NCBI RefSeq assembly: GCF_008728515.1 | Contig: NC_044981.1 | Location: 110,909,702-110,973,701 of the forward strand | DNA: 64,000 nucleotides | Direction of reading: 5' to 3' | Source of the DNA: Papio anubis | Lineage: Eukaryota; Chordata; Mammalia; Primates; Cercopithecidae | In this document: in pieces, positions 11,996 to 24,200 of the stretch | How positions within the stretch are numbered: the first letter of the stretch is position 1 | How the letters are laid out: each line of letters begins with the position of its first letter | The notes under the pieces: model-generated | The model's input: the letters and a program-made list of their open reading frames with translations, nothing else | The model's database searches: none | What the model was told of the DNA's origin: nothing | Program-made: the position numbers and the translations under genes

Positions 11996-12110
11996 TTGAT
12001 GGAGACTTGTCTCAGATACTTTTTGATTTACAAATCCAATGGTGTAATGCCAATCCCTAAAACAGGGTCCAAACAATGCAGTCCAAGTAGACATCTCTCC
12101 CAGGTTCTTG

Positions 12111-12868
12111 CATTTCAAGGATAATTTTGAAGTAGAGCATAGAATGAATGAAATACATATTCTTCAGCCAATCCTTTATAATAGCATTGACTGCATTTAT
12201 TTAGTTAATATAAGAAACACAATTTCCAAGACCTCTTTTTCAGGTATTAAGAGTGCATTCCTCATCACCTTGATCCAGTTTCTTGCAGAGACCAGGTGAA
12301 TGAGTGCAAAGGCCTCATTTATCTGACACCAGCCTACCAAGCTTTCAAAAGTCACATAGCCTAAGCTGATGTAAGAATGCAAAGGCATTTCAATATTAGA
12401 CTGGAAATGAATGGTTGTGCCAAGGCTTCATCCAAAAAGAATGGAGACAGAAGCAAGAGGCTCCTCACTGTTCTCCTTTCCGTCTCACTTTGTGCCGACC
12501 TAACCTTTATGCTGCCACAAAGTAGCCACTCTGAAATGCAGACCTGATCCATCTCTCCCCACCTACAAAGCTGCCCATGATAGACAAGGTAAGGAATAAA
12601 CTCCTTAAGGTATGTGAATCTCTTCTCTATCAGCCAAAACCCACATCCCCAGGGTTTCTTCCCCAGTGCCCAATATCTAGCCTGACCTCCAGTCACATGG
12701 AAAAATTAAATTTGTTTTGGCATGCCACAGAGCTTTCATAGCTGCTTCACCTTCTGGGTTCTTCCTCTTCCTTCACAAGCTGCTTCTCCACTGGGCAAAA
12801 GTCTGGGCCCCATTCAAGAGTTGGAACAGGTGTTTTTGTGAAGGCTTCCTAGGATCCCTAGGCATAAT
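12111..12868. other. mostly unique; possible L2 fossil
   Basis: 12440-12800 has the look of a diverged L2 fragment (weak). No gene seen. Confidence 0.35.
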
Positions 12869-12989
12869 TTCCCTTCCTTCCTTCCTTCCTTCCTTCCTCC
12901 CTCCCTCCCTCCCTCCCTTTCTTCCTTCCTTCCTTCCTTCCTCTTTTCCTTCCTTCCTTCCTTCCCTCCCTCCCTCCTTTCTTTCTTTC

Positions 12990-13027
<38 letters not shown>

Positions 13028-13028
13028 C
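12869..13028. repeat. (CCTT)n/(CTTT)n pyrimidine tract
   Basis: About 160 bases of almost pure pyrimidine, interrupted tetramers of CCTT, CCCT and CTTT type. It abuts a minus-strand Alu and probably grew from that Alu's A-tail. Confidence 0.95.
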
Positions 13029-13222
13029 AGGATTTCACTCTATCATCCAGGCTAGAGTGCAGTGGCACGCTCATGGCTCACTGCAGCCTTGACCTCCCAG
13101 TCTCAAGCGATCGTCTTACCTCCGCCTCCCAGGTAGCTGGGACTATAAGCACGTGCCACCACACCCAGCTAATTTTTGTAATTTTTTAGAGACAGAGTTT
13201 CACCATGTTGTCCAGGCTGGTC
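13029..13222 (-). mobile_element. partial Alu (AluJ-like)
   Basis: Minus-strand, 5'-truncated old Alu following the pyrimidine tract. Confidence 0.85.
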
Positions 13223-13377
13223 AAAATTTCTTTTTATCCCAGTTACCACTCCTACACACATGTCCATCTTGCTTTATTTATATTGGTTAATATTTCTGCG
13301 ATTGTCTAATCGATGAAAAAAATGAATGCCACACACAGTCCTACCAGAGATAACTCTATTGTATTTTGATGCATTTC

Positions 13378-13686
13378 TTTTTTTTTTTTTTTTTTTTTTT
13401 TTCCCGGAGACAGGGTCTCATTCTGTCACCCAGACTGGAGTGCAGTGCCATGATTTTGGCTCACCGCAACCTCCACCCGCCAGGCTCAAGGGATTCTCCT
13501 ACCTCAGACTCCGGAGTAGGTGGGATTACAGGCGCATGCCACTACTGCCCAAATAATTTTTGTATTTTTAGTAGAGACAGGGTTTTCACCATCTTGGCCA
13601 GGCTGGTCTTGAACTCCTGACCTCACATGATTCACCTGCCTCAGCCTCCCAAAGTGCTGGGATTACAGGCATGAGCCATGGTGCCC

Positions 13687-13687
<1 letters not shown>
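13378..13687 (-). mobile_element. Alu, first of tandem pair
   Basis: Full-length with a T20 run. It sits in the A-tail side of the following Alu; the pair shares the flanks GATGCATTTCTTT / AATGCATTTCTTT. Confidence 0.92.
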
Positions 13688-13720
<33 letters not shown>

Positions 13721-14000
13721 GGAGCCTCTCTCACTCTATTGTCCAGGCTGGAGGGCAGTGGCAGAATCTCAGCTCATGGCAACCTCTGCCTCCCGGGCTC
13801 AAGCAATTTTCCTGCCTCACCCTCCCCAGTAGCTGTAACTACAGGTGTGCACCACCATGCCCAGCTAGTTTTTGTATTTGCACTAGAGACAGGGTTTCAC
13901 CATGTTGGCCAGGCTGGTCTCGAACTCCTGACCTCAAGTGATCTGCCGGCCTTGGCATCCCAAAGTGCTGGGATTACAGGCGTAAGCCACCATGCCTTGC
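13688..14000 (-). mobile_element. Alu, second of tandem pair
   Basis: Full-length with a long T-run (13688-13715); right flank AATGCATTTCTTT at about 14001 pairs with 13368. Confidence 0.92.
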
Positions 14001-14455
14001 CAATGCATTTCTTTATAGTGTTTTTCTAATACAAATATATCATGTATTTTTAAAAAATATAATTGGGGTTATACTGTAACTACAATTTTACAACCTGTTT
14101 TCTACGTTTAATATTAATATTTCCCCAAGTGTTCTTTTAAAATGTTAACAGCTGCACAATATTCCATCATAAAGCTGTATTTTCAGTTGACTACTCTCCC
14201 ACAATTGGACTTTTCGTTCTCTTTCTAATTGGTCACTATTATAAATCTGTTATAATTCTGTTTCCTTAGGATGAGGAAAGTTGTTTCTCTGGAAAAGAAA
14301 CAACTGAGTCAAAGGGAATAAAAATTGTTTTGATACATATTGCATATAAAATAGCACCAATTTACACTCCCACCAATTATATACGATAAGGTTCATGACT
14401 TTAAGGGTCACTGCTTAATCAGTTCCTTCTCAATATTTCTATATACCTTTTAAGA
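14001..14455. other. old L1-like 3' fragment
   Basis: 14145-14400 resembles the old-L1 type 'gcacaatattccat...' sequence by eye; otherwise unassigned. Confidence 0.4.
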
Positions 14456-14460
14456 GGTGT

Positions 14461-14950
14461 TGTAATATTTTATTATATTATTTAACAATAATATAATATT
14501 TATTTAATAATAAAATATTTAAATAATAAATAAATAATATATTTATTAATAATTATTATTAATAAGTAACTATAAATGAATTATAAATAAATCATAAATA
14601 AATAATTTGATAATTTATTAATAATTATAAATGAATTATAAATAAATTATGAATAAATAATATTATTTATTATTTATTTAAATATTTTATTATTGAATAA
14701 TATAATAAAATATTACATGTTTTATACATATTACATATTACATATACAAAATATATGACAAATAATTATTAATAATATTATTTATTAATAAATAATAAAT
14801 TTGTTATTTAAATAAAATAATAAATATTTTTATATGTTATTATTAAATAAATAATATATTTATTATTATATTAAATAATATATTTATTTAATAATAACAT
14901 ATAAAAATAAATATTTATTTAATAATAAAATAATAACTATTATAATATTT
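14461..14950. repeat. palindromic AT-rich repeat block
   Basis: About 490 bases of nearly pure A/T. Two hairpins are visible: arms 14461-14485 and 14693-14717 (24 of 25 pairing, with further pairing inwards), and arms 14825-14853 and 14881-14909 (29 of 29 pairing, 27-base loop). Confidence 0.9.
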
Positions 14951-14979
14951 ATCACACAAAGAATAATAATAGTAGTAAC

Positions 14980-15175
14980 ATTACTCATCCTTTTTTTAAG
15001 GACTTGGTATATACAGATAAGCACTTTACTAACATGATTGCACTCAACCCTTACAACAGTTCTTAGAAAGGATGAGGAACTCGGGCTTACCCAAGGACCC
15101 ACAGGCAATGAGTAAAGCAGAACCTGGATTCAAACCCACAAGTCTCTGATCTTAACACCCATGCTTTTACCCTGG
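14980..15175 (+). mobile_element. MIR fossil
   Basis: Follows the MIR core order: cactttacta...catgattgcactc, then gatgaggaactcgggctt, then acctggattcaaaccca. Confidence 0.75.
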
Positions 15176-15265
15176 GGTTTGTAAATGTTTTTGTCTACGA
15201 GCTATCAGTATGAGTTTACGGAACAAATTTAAATATTTGTTTGTTTTAAAGTGATATACTACTGG

Positions 15266-15562
15266 GACCGGGCGCAGTGGCGATGCCTGTAATCCCACCA
15301 GTTTGGGAGGCCAAGGCCCATAGATCGCTAGAAGTCAGGAGATCAAGACCAGGCTGGCCAACATGGTGAAACCTCATCTCTACCAAAAATACAAAACTTA
15401 GCCAAGTGTGGTGGCACACATCTGTAGTCCCAGCTACTCGGGAGGCTGAGGCAGAAGAATGGCTTGAACCCAGGAGGCAGAGGCTGCAGTGAGCCTAAAT
15501 TATGCCGCTATACTCCAGCCTGGGCAACAGAGCTAGACTCTGTCTCAAAGGAAAAAAAAAAG
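15266..15562 (+). mobile_element. Alu
   Basis: Full-length diverged Alu; ATACTACTGG / ATACTCCTGG flanks suggest its duplication overlaps the next Alu. Confidence 0.88.
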
Positions 15563-15572
15563 GTATACTCCT

Positions 15573-15866
15573 GGGCACATTGGCTTACCCGTGTAATCCT
15601 AGCACATTGGGAGGTTGAGATAAGAGGACTGCTTATGCTCAGGAGTCTGAGACTAGCCTGACAACATAGTGAGACCCCATCTCTACAAAAATTAAAAAAT
15701 TAGCCAGGCATGGTAGTGTGCCTGTGGTCCCAGCAAGCTACTCAGGAGGCTGAGGTGGGAGATTGCTCAAGCCCAGGAAATCGAGGCTGCAATGAGCTCT
15801 GATTGTGCCACCATAGTACAGTCTGGGTGACAGAGACTGAGACCCTGTCTCAAAAATAAAAAAGAT
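15573..15866 (+). mobile_element. old Alu (AluJ-like)
   Basis: Full-length, strongly diverged, in tandem with the preceding Alu. Confidence 0.85.
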
Positions 15867-15989
15867 GTACATATACTACTGTACATATTATGCACATTAC
15901 CAAACATACACAAAAATGTAAATTAAGATTGAGATAAACAAAAATTCAAATCTTATCTTCTTGGACCTCTCATAAATCATCTTGTGTTT

Positions 15990-16140
15990 TATGTCTACCT
16001 ACTAGAATGTAAGCTCCACGAGAGCAGGCCCTCCGTTTTCCAGTACTGCGTCTGCAACAGTGCCTGGCAGATAGTATGCACTCATGAAATGTATGTTGGA
16101 CATTAATAAATGAATGAATGGTTCAGCTACAATGTTGTAT
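15990..16140 (+). mobile_element. L2 3'-end fossil
   Basis: Contains 'ctagaatgtaagctccacga', 'cagtgcctggcagatagtat' and 'aataaatgaatgaatg', the L2 3'-end signature. Confidence 0.75.
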
Positions 16141-16386
16141 AGTTAAAGGCAGAACCTAGAAATCAATTATATTTTTATCCTTAGCACCAAGCACATTTCC
16201 TAGCAGATAATGAAAACCCCATAAATATCTAGTGAGTGAATATACATTTAATGTTTGTTAAATAAATTAATGGATGGATAAATGAATGAGCACATGGATA
16301 AGAAGACAAATAGACAAACATAGAAAGGCTTCTTCCCTCTGGTCGCTTTCTAGGGTTAGCGTGTCAAAGATAAAAATACCTGGCTG
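16141..16386. other. unassigned, AT-rich
   Basis: Tetramer-like tgaatgaatgga sequence; possibly more L2-like tail. No gene. Confidence 0.4.
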
Positions 16387-16680
16387 ATGGGCGCGGTGGC
16401 TCAAGCCTGTAATCCCAGCACTTTGGGAGGCCGCGACGGGCAGATCACGAGGTCATGAGATCAAGACCATCCTGGCTAACACGGTGAAACCCCGTCTCTA
16501 CTAAAAAATACAAAAAATTAGCCGGGCGTGGTGGCGGGCGCCTGTAGTCCCAGCTACTCGGGAGGCTGAGGCAGGAGAATGGCGTGAACCCGGGAGGCGG
16601 AGCTTGCAGTGAGCCGAGATCTCGCCACTGCACTCCAGCCTGGGCGACAGAGCGAGACTCCGTCTCAAAAAAAAAAAAAA
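16387..16680 (+). mobile_element. AluY
   Basis: Nearly consensus AluY; flanks AAAAATACCTGGCTG on both sides. Young. Confidence 0.94.
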
Positions 16681-16980
16681 AAATACCTGGCTGAACTTAA
16701 TTATAATAACACCTTACTATTGCAAAGAATAGTCCCCTAGAACAAGTATAGATGGAATTTCACGGTCTTATAAAACTAGGAAATTATAAACCCCCTATTT
16801 TAAAAATTAGCCCGGGCTAGACAAAACCTTAGAAGCAAAGATAGTGAGTTTTAGAAGAACTCGAAAGTGTAGTAGGCAGTTGACCAAGATACACTGGAGA
16901 GGCAAAGCCATGAATTATTCATCCACATCTTATTAGGTAAGGATAAAAATATAAAACACCTATAAAATACTTACCTTGAA
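16681..16980. other. unique sequence
   Basis: No feature recognised. Confidence 0.4.
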
Positions 16981-17288
16981 GCTGGGTGCGGTGGCTCACG
17001 CCTGAAATCCCAGCACTTTGGGAGGCCAAGGCAGGTGGATCACCTGAGGTCAGAAGTTCAAGTCCAGCCTGGCCAACATAGTGAAACCCCATCTCTACTA
17101 AATATACAAAAATTAACCAGGCATGGTGGCAGGCACCTGTAATCCCAGCTACTCAGGAGGCTGAGGCAGGAGAATTGCTTAAACCCAGGAGGTGGAGGTT
17201 GCAGTGAGCTGAGGTTGTGCCACTGCACTCCAGCCTGGGTGACAAAACGAGACTCTATTAAAAAAAACAAACAAACAAACAAACAAAA
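16981..17288 (+). mobile_element. Alu with (CAAA)n tail
   Basis: Full-length Alu, tail of CAAA units. Confidence 0.92.
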
Positions 17289-17808
17289 ACTTACTTATAA
17301 AATTATAAACCTTAATATTTGACTAATAAGTTTGCAATTATTTGCAATTATCTCTTTAACTCATTCTATCTTTAAAAGCTCATTATTACCTCCTTTGCAA
17401 TATCTAATCTTAATCTCAAGGTTTTTTTTTTTTTTTGCATGCCAGATGTACATTATGGGAAATTATATTAACACACCCTTCTGACTTCAGTATCTTTATT
17501 CTGTAACCTCACTGATATATGACATTTAAATTCACTTGTTAGTCCGAAAACACTAAAATGCTTTGTTTGGCCTTTTCCTTCAGTTTTTACTGTAATAAAT
17601 AATTCATTTCTAGAATTAGCATAAATGTGAAATTTTTCTCTGAAACTCTTTTTCTACCGCAGAGATAGAAGAATGGCTGTCTGGTTCATCACTGTAGCCT
17701 CATTGACTGAGTATCAGTAAATATTTAAAGAATGAATGAACAAAATGATGCAGTGAGAATTCAAACCAAGACTTTCTGACTCCAAAGCCCATGCTCTTAC
17801 TCACAATG
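17289..17808. other. unique AT-rich sequence
   Basis: No gene or clear repeat. Confidence 0.4.
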
Positions 17809-17810
17809 TT

Positions 17811-18130
17811 TTTTGTTGTTGTTTGTTTTGTGGGTTTGTTTGTTTGTTTTTGAGATGGAGTCTCGTTCTGTTGCCCAGGCTGGAGTGCAGTGGTGTGATC
17901 TCTGCTTACCACAACCTCCACCTGCCAGGTTCAAGCGATTCTCCTACTTCAGCCTCCCAAGTAGCTGGGATTACAGGTGTGCACCACCATGCCTGGCTAA
18001 TTTTTGTATTTTTAGTAGAGACGGGGTTTCACTATGTTGGCCAGGCTGGTCTCGAACTCCTGACCTCGTGATCCGGCTGCCTCAGCCTCCCAAAGTGCTG
18101 GGGTTACAGGCGTGAACCACCACGCCCGGC
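17811..18130 (-). mobile_element. Alu with (GTTT)n tail
   Basis: Full-length; duplication CTTACTCACAATGTT on both sides. Confidence 0.94.
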
Positions 18131-18721
18131 TTCTTACTCACAATGTTATTGTCCCATATATGCCTGGCTAAAAGTTGAAATGATCACCTTTCCCTAAATT
18201 GAATGATTTTCTGACACTTGATATTGCTATCTCTAAGACTGTTGTAACGATGACTTGCATTTCCATAAGTCATGTTAACTCAAATAATTAATTTAATTTT
18301 AATTAATTCATAAATCTCTTTCTAACCACTTTTTGGAAGATACATTCTTCCATGTTCATAACTGTACACATTCATAAATGTACAGATTGGATCTTGTTGA
18401 TTTCAGAGCTATAATTTAGTTTAATATAAAGTTCTATGAAGCTTAAAAATATCTGTTCAAGTTAGTAAGATAATTTCTTAGGCTGGACTCAAAGAAAGTC
18501 ACAGGCAAATTAATTAACTTCAGGTCCTATTTTAAGCAACTAGCCGTTTTTTAGCATTTACATGGGATCTATCTCCATAGGAGGTATTGGGTATAACTGT
18601 CAAGAATAATGAATACAAATTTGGGAACAGTGTCACATATGGAATAGCCCCTGAGAAAGGAATGGTGGAATCAAAAGTCCCTGTTGACAACCACATGAGA
18701 CACTCTTTATTCATCATTATC

Positions 18722-18722
<1 letters not shown>
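18131..18722. other. unique sequence
   Basis: No gene seen; includes a small aattaattt palindromic patch near 18290-18306. Confidence 0.4.
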
Positions 18723-18778
<56 letters not shown>

Positions 18779-18820
18779 CAAGACAGAGAGAGAGAAAGAG
18801 GGGGAGAAAGAGAGAGAGAT
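18723..18820. repeat. (GATA)n microsatellite plus GA-rich flank
   Basis: About 14 near-perfect ATAG units to 18778, then a GA-rich stretch to about 18820. Likely length-polymorphic. Confidence 0.95.
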
Positions 18821-18937
18821 CTTCCCACATGTTAAAGATTTTAGAACTCTTCCAAAATGGGATTTTTTTCACTTCACTTATTATAAGATACTTGATACTT
18901 TTTATTTTAAAGTGAAAAATTTTCTAAGATATAATGT

Positions 18938-18968
<31 letters not shown>

Positions 18969-19254
18969 TTTTTTTGAGACAGTTTCACTCTTATTGCCCA
19001 GGCTGGAGTGCAATGGCATGATCCAGCTCACTACAACCTCCACCTCCCGGGTTCAAGTGATTCTCTTGCCTCAGCCTCCCGAGTAGCTGGGATTATAGGC
19101 ATGCACCACCACGCCCGGCTAATTTTGTATTTTTAGTAGAAATGGGATTTCTCCATGTTGGTCAGGCTGGTCTCGAACTCCTGACCTCAGGTGATCTACT
19201 CGCTTCGCCCTTCCAAATTGCTGGGATTGTAGGCATGAGCCACCATGCCCAGCC
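18938..19254 (-). mobile_element. Alu
   Basis: Full-length minus-strand Alu with a long interrupted T-run. Confidence 0.92.
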
Positions 19255-19431
19255 TATTTATTTACTTATTTATTTATTTGAGACAGAGTCTCACTCTGTC
19301 ACCCAGGCTGGAGTGCAGTGGTGCGATCTCAGCTCACTGCAACCTCTAACTCCTGGGTTCAAGCAATTCTCATGCCTCAGCCTCCTGAGTAGCTGGGATT
19401 ACAGGCGCATGCCACCACTCCCGCCTAATTT
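19255..19431 (-). mobile_element. partial Alu
   Basis: Minus-strand Alu with (ATTT)n tail, cut off in the middle where the next Alu begins. Confidence 0.9.
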
Positions 19432-19737
19432 TGTTTTTTGGTTTTTGGTTTTTTTGAGATGGAGTTTCGCTCTTGTCACCTAGGCTGTAGCACAATGGCA
19501 TGATCTCTGCTCGCTGCAACTTCTACCTCCTGGGTTCAAGCAATCCTCCTGCCTCAGCCTCCCCAGTAGCTGGAACGACAGGCACCCTCCACTACGCCTG
19601 GCTAATTTTGTATTTTTAAGAGAGGCAGGGTTTCACCATGTTGGCCAGGCTAGTCTCGAACTCCTGACCTCAGGTGATCCATCTGCCTCGGCCTCCCGAA
19701 GTGCTGGGATTATAGGCGTGAGCCACTGGGTCCGGCA
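19432..19737 (-). mobile_element. Alu
   Basis: Full-length minus-strand Alu; third of a head-to-tail cluster of three. Confidence 0.92.
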
Positions 19738-20042
19738 TACATAATATTTTATCTCAGATGTTGAGTGGTGTGCTTCAAACCTTAATAAGCTATTGATTTA
19801 AATTATCTCCTCAGGAATATTTCCCTTAAATAGACTTGAAATATAGTTAATCCCATCTTCCAAAAGAGCAATGCTTTAGTGCCACAAAATTGTGTAACTA
19901 GGGAGACTGAAGACTGTTGGATGTCATTTCAATACTCATCAGTTTCATATCAACCTATAGGAGAAGGAGCAAACAACTTTAAGACTGAATTTTCCATTAT
20001 CTATCAGTAACTCTTCTATTGTTAATATTTATCAATGTTTTA
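19738..20042. other. unique sequence
   Basis: Nothing recognisable. Confidence 0.4.
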
Positions 20043-20357
20043 TTTTCTTTTTCTTTCTTTCTTTCTTTTTTTTATTTTGAGATGGAGTCTCGCTCTGTCA
20101 TCAGGCTGGAGTACAGTGGCATGATCTCCGCTCACTGCAACCTCCAACTCCCGGGTTCAAGCAATTCTCCTGCCTCAGCCTCCCGCATAGCTGGGATTAC
20201 AGGCGCACGCCACCACATCCAGCTAATTTTTGTGTTTTTAGTAGAGACAGGGTTTCACCATGTTGGCCAGGATGGTCTTGATCTCTTGACCTCATGATCT
20301 ATCCACCTCGGCCTCCCAAAGTGCTGAGATTGCAGGCATGAGCCACTGCACCTGGCC
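20043..20357 (-). mobile_element. Alu with CTTT tail
   Basis: Full-length; duplication TATTTATCAATGTTTT on both sides. Confidence 0.94.
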
Positions 20358-20958
20358 AGTATTTATCAATGTTTTCTACACAATGTTTCTACACACAGTT
20401 TCATCTCCCTACAGGGCTGCCTTATAATTTTTGTGGGCCCCATACACTTTTGCCTTCATGGGTCCCCGCTTCCACAGAAGATATTAAAAATAATTTTTTG
20501 TGACTACATTAGTATAAAGATGAATGTATCAAAATACTATGTATCAAAACACAGACCCTCCTGAACTTACAATGGGGTTGCATCCTCATAAACCCATGGT
20601 AAAGTTGAAAAAATCCTAAGTTGAACCATCATAAGTTGGGGACCATCTGTAATTTTTTCAACTTCAAAGCTCATTTTTTTTCTCTACTGATTAAAAAAAA
20701 ATAGAACATTCTCATGGATCCTTAAAAGAATGGTAGGCTACCGTGAGCACTGCTGGATTGGTTAGCCCTGTCTGTCTAGGAAATTGGGCAGGGGCTACAA
20801 CAGGCTCTTCCCAGCATCCTGCTGTCCATTATTCACCTTTAGTTCTGTGTGTCAAGTACCTGTTGGCCTAGCTATACCCTGCCCTCTGTGTGGGCTCCAG
20901 ATCCCCTCATTTCAACAAACCCCTCAAGCATGGAAGGACTCACGGTGAAGTTCCCCTG
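20358..20958. other. mostly unique; possible small DNA-transposon remnant
   Basis: 20566-20655 has terminal halves 'gaacttacaatggggttgca' and 'gaaccatcataagttgggga', like an internally deleted non-autonomous DNA transposon with inverted ends. Rest unassigned. Confidence 0.45.
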
Positions 20959-21345
20959 TATATTAGTCAGGATTCTCCAGAGAAACAGAACCAGTAGGAT
21001 GTGTATGTACATAGAGCAAGATTCATTTTAAGGAACTAGTTTACAAGATTGTGGGGAATGGCAAGTTGGAAATCTGAAGGACAGGCCAGCAGCCTGGAGA
21101 CCCAGGAAAGAACTGATGTTGCAGCTCAAGTCCAAAGGGAGTCTGGAGGCAGAATTCCCTATTGTTTGGGAAATCTTAGTCTTTTCTCTTCAGGCCTTCA
21201 ACAGCTTGGATGAGGCCCACCCACATTACAGAGGACCATCTACTTTAGTTTCAGTCTATTGATTTAAATGTTAATCTCATCTAAAAACAAACAAACAAAC
21301 AAACCCAAAAAAACTTCCCAGCAATACATAAAATGAACCATTACA
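20959..21345 (-). mobile_element. interspersed repeat, LTR-like, not named
   Basis: Starts with 'tattagtcaggattctccag' on the plus strand, the complement of the '...gagaatcctgactaata' end that also closes the element at 43570-44018. An (AAAC)n run lies at 21283-21304. Recognised as a common repeat, family not named. Confidence 0.6.
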
Positions 21346-21898
21346 TCTTGTGTTTCCAAAAGAGTGTGGTCTTAAGGTTGATACCAGACCATTACACAAG
21401 GTTACAAAAATCTTCATGCAAATATCCCTGCCAGGATTGGAGAAGGAATAAATTGTCTCCAGGTCAAAATGATGTGAAATGAAACTGTATCACCTGCATC
21501 TTGAATAAATCTATCTTTGTAAGTTTGAATAAATCCGAATATTTTAATTTCACTGTTAGGTAAACGTCAGTCTGCCCATTTGCCTTCATGAATAGAAGCA
21601 CAGGCATTGATCTCTATTCAAATGGCATGGTTTAAAATCGTGAACCAGACATTAAATAGTTGGTAATTACTATCAGAAAGAAACACTTAACAGCCAATAT
21701 GGTCAAAACCATAATCATTTTTTGGCAATTATTCTCTAAAATTCTAATTGTCAATTCTAAATAAATCCACGTGATAAGTCAACTCATTCTATTACTTGGA
21801 GGTATATTTTGTGGGTAGATATTGCTGGTGGGTCCAGGAGGATATAGCTTAGGCCAACACTGGAAGATTTCCAGAACTACAGAATTCTTTTATTTCTC
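21346..21898. other. unique sequence
   Basis: No feature recognised. Confidence 0.4.
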
Positions 21899-22206
21899 TA
21901 TTTATTTTTTAGAGACAGCATCTCACTCTATCACCCAGGCTGGCGTGAAGTGGTACAAATCATAGCTCACTGCAGCCTTGAACTCCTGTGCTCAAGGTAT
22001 CCTCCTGCCCCAACCTCCTGAGTAGTTGGAACTACAGACACACGCCACCATGCCCGCTGTTTGTTTGTTTGTTTGTTTAATTTTTTTGTAGAGATGGGGT
22101 CTCACTATGTTGCTCAGGCTGGTCTCAAACTCCTGGCTTCAAGACAGCCTCCTGCCTTGGCCTCCCAAACTGCTAGGATTAAAAGCATGAGCCACCATGA
22201 CCAGCC
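21899..22206 (-). mobile_element. old Alu (AluJ-like)
   Basis: Full-length with a (GTTT)n run in the middle A-rich linker. Confidence 0.9.
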
Positions 22207-22640
22207 TTGAGTTCTTGATTTTTAAGAAGTGGACTTTCTGGAACAGAAGAATGATTTAAATTTTCAAAAGCATGACTTTGCATATCAATAGCAAAGCCTT
22301 GAGGAGTCACAGCACAAGAATCTTTGCTTTTAATCCTAGAGTGGAGAACGATCCATATGGAGACCCATTTTCCCACCTGAAAGGGAATGTGTGCCACCAA
22401 CACAGGGGGAAAGGGGAGGCAGGACCAGTGCTGAGATGCTGGCTGCCCTCTTGGGACCTGGATGCATGGTGGGCATAAACACTCCAGTTGGTTCCTGGCT
22501 TCCTAGTACGCAGGTCACTGAGACGGGAGCCTCTCAGAGAAGGTCTGCAGGCAGTACAGCTCCTGGGAGTAGAATAAATGACAAAGACTAAGAGAAGTGC
22601 CGAGGGGGCCAGAGGGCAGCTCCGCAGGCCTCCAAGTCCA
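22207..22640. other. unique sequence
   Basis: Several short open frames overlap on both strands (22272-22703) but none shows a domain or codon pattern that I trust. Confidence 0.4.
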
Positions 22641-23315
22641 GGTAACACTTTTTAACTCCCTACCTGACTTGACCTCCTTTTTGGCCTTTGACACACAAAT
22701 CACTTACTGCTGGGGAATCCTCCTTACTCTCATGCCCCCACTCTCTTCCAAGCGTCTCTCCTTTTTCCCACTTCTCTGGCCCTCCACTCAGTCACTACTG
22801 CAGCTCACTTCCTTCACCCACTCACAACTTGATATTTGCTGTGTTCTGTCCTCGACGCTGTCTCCTCATGAGAGTGGGACATTCTCACTGGGTTACTTCA
22901 TGCCCTTCTGTGATCTCAGCCACTTCTAGTATCTAATGGCTCCCAAATCTGCATCTCTAACTAGAGATTGACATTTCCAGCCATCTAGTGACCATCATTT
23001 ACATGTCCTGATGGCATGTCAAGGTCAGCATCACCCCCTGACCACCACAACCATTGCCCCAGTAACCTCAGCAAAACCTCCTTTCCCTCATCCCTTCCTG
23101 GTCTACTAAAGCACCCTGTGTAATTATGTTTGTTCACTGTGTCTGTCCCTCTAGGTTCTTCTCTGAGACCATATATTTACTCTAGCCATGCTTGCCTTCT
23201 TCCTTTTTAAAATTTTTATTTATTACCAATTATTATTTACCTGACTCAACTGTAAGCTCCACAGTTAGAAACAGGGAAACATTGACTTCTACTTTGTAAC
23301 TCCATTTGTTGCCTG
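22641..23315 (+). mobile_element. L2 fossil (ORF2 end and 3' end)
   Basis: Ordered L2-like blocks: 'ttgacctcctttttggcctt', 'atggctcccaaatctgcatc', then the 'ctgtaagctccaca' / 'gttgcctggcacata' 3'-end signature. Strongly decayed. Confidence 0.7.
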
Positions 23316-23890
23316 GCACATAATTTTTAAAAATTTTTATTTCAATCCTACAGAAAAGTTGCAAGAATAATCCAATGAACTCAAGTATGTTTCACTTTGA
23401 TTAACCAATTGTGAGAACAGTGTGCTACATTTGATTTATTCCTTTCTCTATGTGTATATTACAGTATGATTGCTGAATCATTTGTGAGCGATTTGCAGAC
23501 ACTATGGCCCTTTACCCCTAAACACTTCCGCTTGTATTTTCTAAGAACAAGGACATTCCTCTTCATACAATTGTCAAATTCAAGAAATTTAATAATGACG
23601 CTGTATTATTCACCAATTATCTCAATAATGTTCCTTAGAGAAACAATAAATGCATTACATGTGCCAAGTTTCTTTAGTCTATTGAATCTGGAACAGTTTT
23701 GCAGCCTTTTTTTTTTTTTTTTTGTCTTCTGGCATGAGGTTCCATCTGCAATGCACTGAGAACAACACAACACCTCTTATCCAATTGCCAAAAATGCCCC
23801 AAATGATTAACTTGAATCTAATCATGAGGAAACATTAGATATACCCAAATCGAGGAACATTCCACAAACTGCACTCTTTCTAAACACATC
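23316..23890. other. old non-LTR fragment
   Basis: 23335-23700 resembles the 'acagaaaagttgcaagaata' old-LINE family that recurs at 26410-26850. A T17 run at about 23707 is not part of an Alu. Confidence 0.45.
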
Positions 23891-24200
23891 GCCGGGCACA
23901 GTGGCTCACCCTTGTAATCCCAGCACTTTGGGAGACTGGGGCAGGTGGATCACCTGAGGTCGGGAGTTCAAAACCAGCCTGGACGACATGGTGAAACCCC
24001 ATTTCTAGTAACAATACAAAAATTTGCTGGGTGCGGTGGTGCACACCTGTAACCCCAGCTACTCGGGAGGCTGAGGCAGGAGAATCACTTGAACGTGGAA
24101 GGCGGAGGTTGCAGTGAGCTGAGATCGCACCACTGCACAGCAGCAGCTTGGGTGACAAGAGCAAGCCTCCCTCTCAAAAAAATAAAAATAAAAATAAAAC
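23891..24200 (+). mobile_element. Alu
   Basis: Full-length; duplication AAACACATC at both ends. Confidence 0.92.

Larger units (their letters stand above)
10766..12110. other. ERV/LTR-like unnamed sequence carrying two Alus
   Basis: The non-Alu parts (10766-11200, 11494-11690, 11996-12110) read as one continuous old element with LTR-like composition directly after an LTR. It could be decayed internal sequence or a second LTR. No coding sequence is visible. Confidence 0.4.

Noticed and set aside
12717..13074. Ser/Pro/Leu-rich and Lys/Glu/Arg-rich frames
   Set aside because: Translation of the pyrimidine microsatellite and its complement.
22272..22703. Overlapping frames on both strands
   Set aside because: Several frames of similar length over one GC-richer patch, none with a domain or conserved start.
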